Shown one piece after another: positions 60,530 through 64,000 of a stretch of DNA of 64,000 nucleotides. The notes under the pieces were generated by a model. That model was not told the origin of the DNA. It ran no database searches and worked only from the letters and a program-made list of their open reading frames with translations. The stretch's first letter is position 1, and each line of letters begins with the position of its first letter. The DNA lies in the NCBI GenBank assembly GCA_965240325.2, contig OZ251223.1:1984001-2048000 (forward strand), in the 5' to 3' direction. The DNA is from Rebecca billardiae RCC1528 (lineage: Eukaryota > Haptophyta). A program made the position numbers and the translations under genes.

Positions 60530-61507
60530 TCACTTCACCGCGCGCGGCCGCAGGCTGCCCCTGCCGCTTGATGCGTTGACCAGCATCGGTGAAGGTCGCT
60601 GATGCTGCTCATGGACACTGGTGACGTTCGATCCAAGCCGCAGACTCGCACGCACGGGTGATTGACGGTCGTCAACCATGCTGGTTCGCGTGCTCCCTTG
60701 CCGCGAAGTGTATGGCGTCGCCATGCCACTCGGAGCCAAGAACGCAGGCCTGCTCGGGGGCGGGCCAGGCTCGTCGTCGACCGCCGACAGGAGTGCGGGG
60801 AGCTCAATGCCGGACCGAGTGAGCTGCTCATCGATGCGCGTGCGCAACTTCTCCGAGTGCACGCCTTGCATCTGCACGAAAGATGGGCGTGAAGACAGAG
60901 GCTTTGGAACCCGCACAGGCGTGAAGTCGTCGTCGGGGGAGTCCGCAAAATCGAGCAGATCGTCAGGCAGCAGGCTGGGGCGGCGGCTGCTCGACCGTCC
61001 GCCCCTGGGCTGAGCACGGGGGGTGGAGATGGGGTCGCGATCGGCAGCCTGATCGAGTGAGATTGCAGTGGGGCGCAACATGTTGGACTCTGCTGCCGCA
61101 GCCTTCCCCTGTGGCTGGGATGCAAACGTCGACAACAAGCGCGTGGCTTCCGCCGCTGCTGCGAGGCCGTCCTCGTCAGCCTCAAGCGACTTGATGAGCA
61201 AGGCGTACGTGTGGCCGGGGTCGGTGCGCCCAGAGCTGCCTCTGCTCAGTGCCGTACTGCCTGGCGCGGTGTGAACCTCACCCAGAGCCTTATCGACGGT
61301 GGACGCGTCCCCCATAGCCTCGTGAATCGTGTATTTCAATGCTGATGTAGGATCACCCGCGAGCGTGTCCCCGAAGGACACGCCAAGCATGCCGCGCAGG
61401 CTGTCCTCGCCCAAGACCTCGGCTTGCGGCTCGCCATCGACGAGGTGGCAAACCAGGTACGCCGTGCTTGCGCCAGGAGCGGGTAGAAGGCTGCGCTGGC
61501 CCACCAT
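60530..61507 (-). CDS. Unknown 325-residue protein
   Basis: A single-exon ORF with an ATG at 61507. The first 90 residues look folded (STAYLVCHLVDGEPQAEVLG, GMLGVSFGDTLAG, SALKYTIHEAMGDASTVDKA), and a helical part follows (HTYALLIKSLEADEDGLAAA). The second half is Ser/Pro/Arg-rich with short acidic motifs (LLPDDLLDFADSPDDDF) and looks disordered. No domain is recognised. It is divergent from the EF-hand gene, with 183 bp between the ATGs. The less extreme codon bias than in the ribosomal and splicing genes suggests a modestly expressed, lineage-specific gene. Confidence 0.6.
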   Translation of the reverse strand: MVGQRSLLPAPGASTAYLVCHLVDGEPQAEVLGEDSLRGMLGVSFGDTLAGDPTSALKYTIHEAMGDASTVDKALGEVHTAPGSTALSRGSSGRTDPGHTYALLIKSLEADEDGLAAAAEATRLLSTFASQPQGKAAAAESNMLRPTAISLDQAADRDPISTPRAQPRGGRSSSRRPSLLPDDLLDFADSPDDDFTPVRVPKPLSSRPSFVQMQGVHSEKLRTRIDEQLTRSGIELPALLSAVDDEPGPPPSRPAFLAPSGMATPYTSRQGSTRTSMVDDRQSPVRASLRLGSNVTSVHEQHQRPSPMLVNASSGRGSLRPRAVK

Positions 61508-61690
61508 GAAGGCGCGCGGGATTCGCGTCCACGTCCAAGAAAGCTGGCTCGATCGTCCAAAAAGCTGTTTCGGGACGAGGCAACCCTTTCAGCTCGAGGC
61601 ACAACAAAGACGGTTGACGAGACTGAGACTCGCTGGTGCGGCAAGCAAAAGCCCTCGATTGCCGTCGGGCGACCGTCCATCGGCGGCAAG
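61508..61690. promoter_or_regulatory. Short divergent intergenic promoter region
   Basis: 183 bases between the start codons of the unknown 325-residue gene and the EF-hand gene. Bidirectional use is inferred from spacing only. Confidence 0.4.
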
Positions 61691-62224
61691 ATGGCGGATG
61701 GGGCCAAGCCATGGGTGGGGATGTCCGGGGTCGAGGATTTCGTCGAGCACGAGCTGGCCTACATCAATGCAGCATTCGAGGCGGCCAAGGTTGGAGAACG
61801 TGCGCACATCGACGACCTCATCCCCTCCATCGCAGCCACATGCCCGCTTGCTGAAAGATTCCTAGAGCTTGTCGCGCCGGCCCACGGACATCTCACCCTC
61901 GCTCAGATAATCAGCGCGCTGCGGCCACTGGGTGCAAACGCGACAGCATCCGATAAGATGAAAGGGCTATTTGCGGCATATGACTGGGACGCTGACGGGC
62001 AGCTGACCGTCGATGATTTGACCTCGATGATGCAGCTGCTGCTCGGGCACACGCTGACAACCGATGCGATCGAGGCCATGGCGATTTCTGCACTCACACG
62101 CGGGACAGAGCGATCACCCGAAGACAATGGCGGCACGGCAGTTCGCCAGCTTTCTTGGGATGAGTTCATGGAGAGATTTGCCCCCGAGGACCTTGTCGTG
62201 AGCATGCAACTCTCGCCTCCGTAA
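61691..62224 (+). CDS. EF-hand protein, calcineurin-B/CIB-like
   Basis: A single exon of 177 residues from the ATG at 61691. One clear calcium-binding loop is present, DWDADGQLTVDD at about residues 98-109, with acidic residues at positions 1, 3, 5 and 12 and Gly at 6. It sits in a helix-loop-helix (MKGLFAAY ... LTSMMQLLLG). Flanking helices (HIDDLIPSIAATCPLAERFL, LTLAQIISALRPLG, QLSWDEFMERFAPED) occupy the places of three further EF-hands whose loops have lost their ligands. Size and layout resemble CIB or calcineurin-B type sensors. No N-terminal Gly for myristoylation is present (it begins MADGAK). It probably binds one calcium ion and a partner protein; the target is unknown. Confidence 0.75.
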   Translation: MADGAKPWVGMSGVEDFVEHELAYINAAFEAAKVGERAHIDDLIPSIAATCPLAERFLELVAPAHGHLTLAQIISALRPLGANATASDKMKGLFAAYDWDADGQLTVDDLTSMMQLLLGHTLTTDAIEAMAISALTRGTERSPEDNGGTAVRQLSWDEFMERFAPEDLVVSMQLSPP

Positions 62225-62719
62225 CTACTATACACTAGCAGTCCGCCGCCGTTAGTGCCAGCAGTCGGATGACTCTAGTGAGTCAGAGAAAGTGAGGCAA
62301 CTACTTCAGAATAGGCACCGGGTCTGATTCAGTCTGTCCGGCAGGATAAAACGGTCGCCATTACCGTAATAAACAAAATGATAGCAATTATTAGTAATTC
62401 ACGGAGTCACTACGGCAGCGCCACTCGTAACTATAGCTATAGACTCGCTGACGCAGTCCGTCTTGCCCGTCCCGGATGAACATCACCGATCCGACGGACG
62501 CCGTCTCACTCGACACTCGTCTGACGCGTGCGGATTGGATATACTGCCACTGGATAGAGCCCGTTACTGCGTCAGTAGCTATCAGAGACAGGTCGGAGAG
62601 AAAGAGAGCTAGCTAGAAGTAGAGAGCACATGCAGAGCCAGAGAGAGAGTACTGAGCTCAGAGAGTGAGAGTCAGAGTAAGCTAGAGAGAGAGTAAGCTG
62701 CTAGAGAGAGAGAGTAAGC

Positions 62720-62810
<91 letters not shown>
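62720..62810. repeat. (AG)n microsatellite
   Basis: About 45 uninterrupted AG units, flanked by shorter imperfect AG runs from about 62590. Confidence 0.95.
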
Positions 62811-62812
<2 letters not shown>

Positions 62813-62831
62813 GACTAGTTACCAGAGAGAC

Positions 62832-62970
62832 TACAGTTTACTACTGTAAGAATAATAAGAGACGCACACAGCTCAGGCAGGCGAGATTGACGCCCGCGCC
62901 AACTGTCACCGCCCATGAAGCCGCGTCGCCGATGGTAGCGCCGTCGGAAGATTCTTTCAGCCGTCCGCCT
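62832..62970 (+). repeat. Dispersed repeat D1, long copy
   Basis: CTACAGTTTACTACTGTAAG, then AATAATAAGAGACGCACACA and the D1 body to TTCAGCCGTCCGC. It has a small insertion near the start compared with other copies. Confidence 0.88.
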
Positions 62971-63409
62971 GCGAGGCCTGGATGAGGGCTGCGGCCGCCT
63001 CGCGGCGCGCCAGCGCCCGTCGTCCTCGCCCCACCGTCGTCTACAAAACGTCGTCGTCCGAATCGTCTCCAACTGGGCGCCGGTGCGACAGTAGAGCAGA
63101 GCCAGAGACGCCGCCGTACCAGCAGTAGTCATTATCGGTCGAGTCATAAATTAATAACTGCTCTGCTGCTTCCGCGCGTTACAAGTAACGTCACGGTAAC
63201 TAGTCGGTATCTAATTCACTACGGGCGCTGATATGATTTGTAACACGCCCACGGGCACGGCGCGACGGCCCGAGTTGAGTAGTATTCCGGGAGTGAGCCG
63301 TAGTGACGACTCAGACTGCCGTGAGTAGTCGGCAGTCACCCATAAGCTGGCATCAGTGATTCCGTCAGCTGCGCGCGTCCAGACTTCGACTCTGATTAGT
63401 GATGCTGAT

Positions 63410-64000
63410 TCAGGCGTCCTGCGCGCCATCCGATGGAAGACCGTGGAATTGCAGCACGGCGTGCACCGCGGTGAAGCCCATCAACGACGGCTCGTGCACA
63501 CGATCGGAGCCGACCTCCCCGAACGGTCGGGGGCCAAACTCCCCGGCAGCAAAGAAGCCAGTGACAGGCATCTCGGGCACAGCGTGCCGCAGTGGGCGGA
63601 GCTCGCTGTCCGCCTCGGCGTGGAAGCGCTCGCCTCGGCCGCAGCACACGAAGCTCACGCAGAACGTCGGGTCGTCACGGTCGAGCTGGGTCAGCGCGTC
63701 TTCTGCACAAGCGCGCAGCTCCGCGGCCGAGCCCTCCGCGTTGACTGACGCGAAGCGGCACAGCTCACCCGGCTTGACCTCGAGATCGACTTCGAGCGCG
63801 CCCGTGCCCGGCAGCACGCGCCGAGGGTGCAGCAGCCGCATGCGGCGCTCCTCCGTGTTGGGCCGGAGGGCGAGGTAGAGCGGCGATGGGAGGTGGCCAT
63901 CATAAAGCGCCGCCGACAGGTCGTGGAGCGCCTGCGTGTGCGCGCGCGGCCCGTGAGGTGCGGGGCTCAGCGAGAAGGCTCGCGCACGCGGCACGGCGCC
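63410..64000 (-). CDS. FIST-domain protein (FBXO22-like), 3' part only
   Basis: The frame is open from the right edge to a TGA at 63410, so the 5' part lies outside the window. The C-terminal 90 residues fit the FIST_C domain: FCVSFVCCGRGERFHAEADS, then MPVTGFFAAGEFGPRPFGEV and LMGFTAVHAVLQFHG, the pattern of a small-molecule sensing domain found in bacterial sensors and in eukaryotic FBXO22 (GFFGNGEIG-type motif). Upstream residues (LYLALRPNTEERRMRLLHPR) suit the connecting part of the domain. In FBXO22 the FIST region follows an F-box; whether an F-box exists here cannot be seen. Confidence 0.7.
   Translation of the reverse strand, partial: GAVPRARAFSLSPAPHGPRAHTQALHDLSAALYDGHLPSPLYLALRPNTEERRMRLLHPRRVLPGTGALEVDLEVKPGELCRFASVNAEGSAAELRACAEDALTQLDRDDPTFCVSFVCCGRGERFHAEADSELRPLRHAVPEMPVTGFFAAGEFGPRPFGEVGSDRVHEPSLMGFTAVHAVLQFHGLPSDGAQDA

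Larger units (their letters stand above)
62225..63409. other. Gene-free stretch with microsatellite and D1 copy
   Basis: About 1.2 kb; contains AGAG-rich sequence growing into a long (AG)n array and then a D1 repeat copy. No gene supported. Confidence 0.6.

Overview
The window reads as nuclear DNA of a GC-rich, gene-dense protist. Evidence: fifteen short spliceosomal introns (about 100-235 nt) in conserved genes, core eukaryotic proteins (spliceosome, complex I 75 kDa subunit, PKA regulatory subunit, probable Mediator subunit), and almost universal G/C third positions in genes set against AT-richer intergenic DNA with many microsatellites. A haptophyte-like alga is my best guess, but this is inference from base composition, splice-site style and gene content; no plastid or ribosomal marker is present. 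Most introns begin GTGCG or GTGAG, and one is GC-AG.

Layout. 1-3.6 kb: two tandem minus-strand ORFs of unknown function, the first running off the left edge. 4.4-12.7 kb: a head-to-head pair of spliceosome genes, BUD31 (minus) and BRR2 (plus). 13.4-14.5 kb: a near-perfect 442-bp inverted repeat whose right arm contains most of the last exon of a nucleotide-sugar transporter (14.1-16.1 kb, minus). 17.1-23.6 kb, all minus: NDUFS1, a PKA regulatory subunit and an EB1-like microtubule protein. 23.8-29.5 kb: a head-to-head pair of ribosome-biogenesis genes, SDA1 (minus) and NOP4/RBM28 (plus), only 129 bp apart. 30.4-37.4 kb, minus: UDP-glucose dehydrogenase, a TPR-MYND protein and a kelch protein. 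37.5-38.6 kb: a second near-perfect inverted repeat (400-bp arms) that gives the divergent kelch gene and the next gene the same upstream sequence. 38.8-43.0 kb: a fusion of a family-2 glycosyltransferase with a type-3 membrane acyltransferase. 45.0-48.3 kb: a Sel1-repeat protein with 23 nearly identical 36-residue units and a MYND finger. 48.4-57.2 kb: an accessory zone of nested inverted repeats, short palindromic elements, microsatellites and broken genes, including a frameshifted NACHT-WD40 (NWD1-like) pseudogene. 57.3-64 kb: a probable MED17, a divergent pair (unknown protein and EF-hand protein), and the 3' part of a FIST-domain gene leaving the right edge.

Themes. Two divergent pairs join genes of the same pathway (splicing; 60S ribosome assembly), suggesting co-expression from shared short promoters. 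UGDH, the sugar-nucleotide transporter and the glycosyltransferase-acyltransferase fusion could all serve synthesis of an acidic, acylated cell-surface or scale polysaccharide; this link is inference only. The most unusual items are the GT2-acyltransferase fusion, the mirror-image promoter in front of it, the loss of many zinc ligands in BUD31, and the homogenised Sel1-MYND array.
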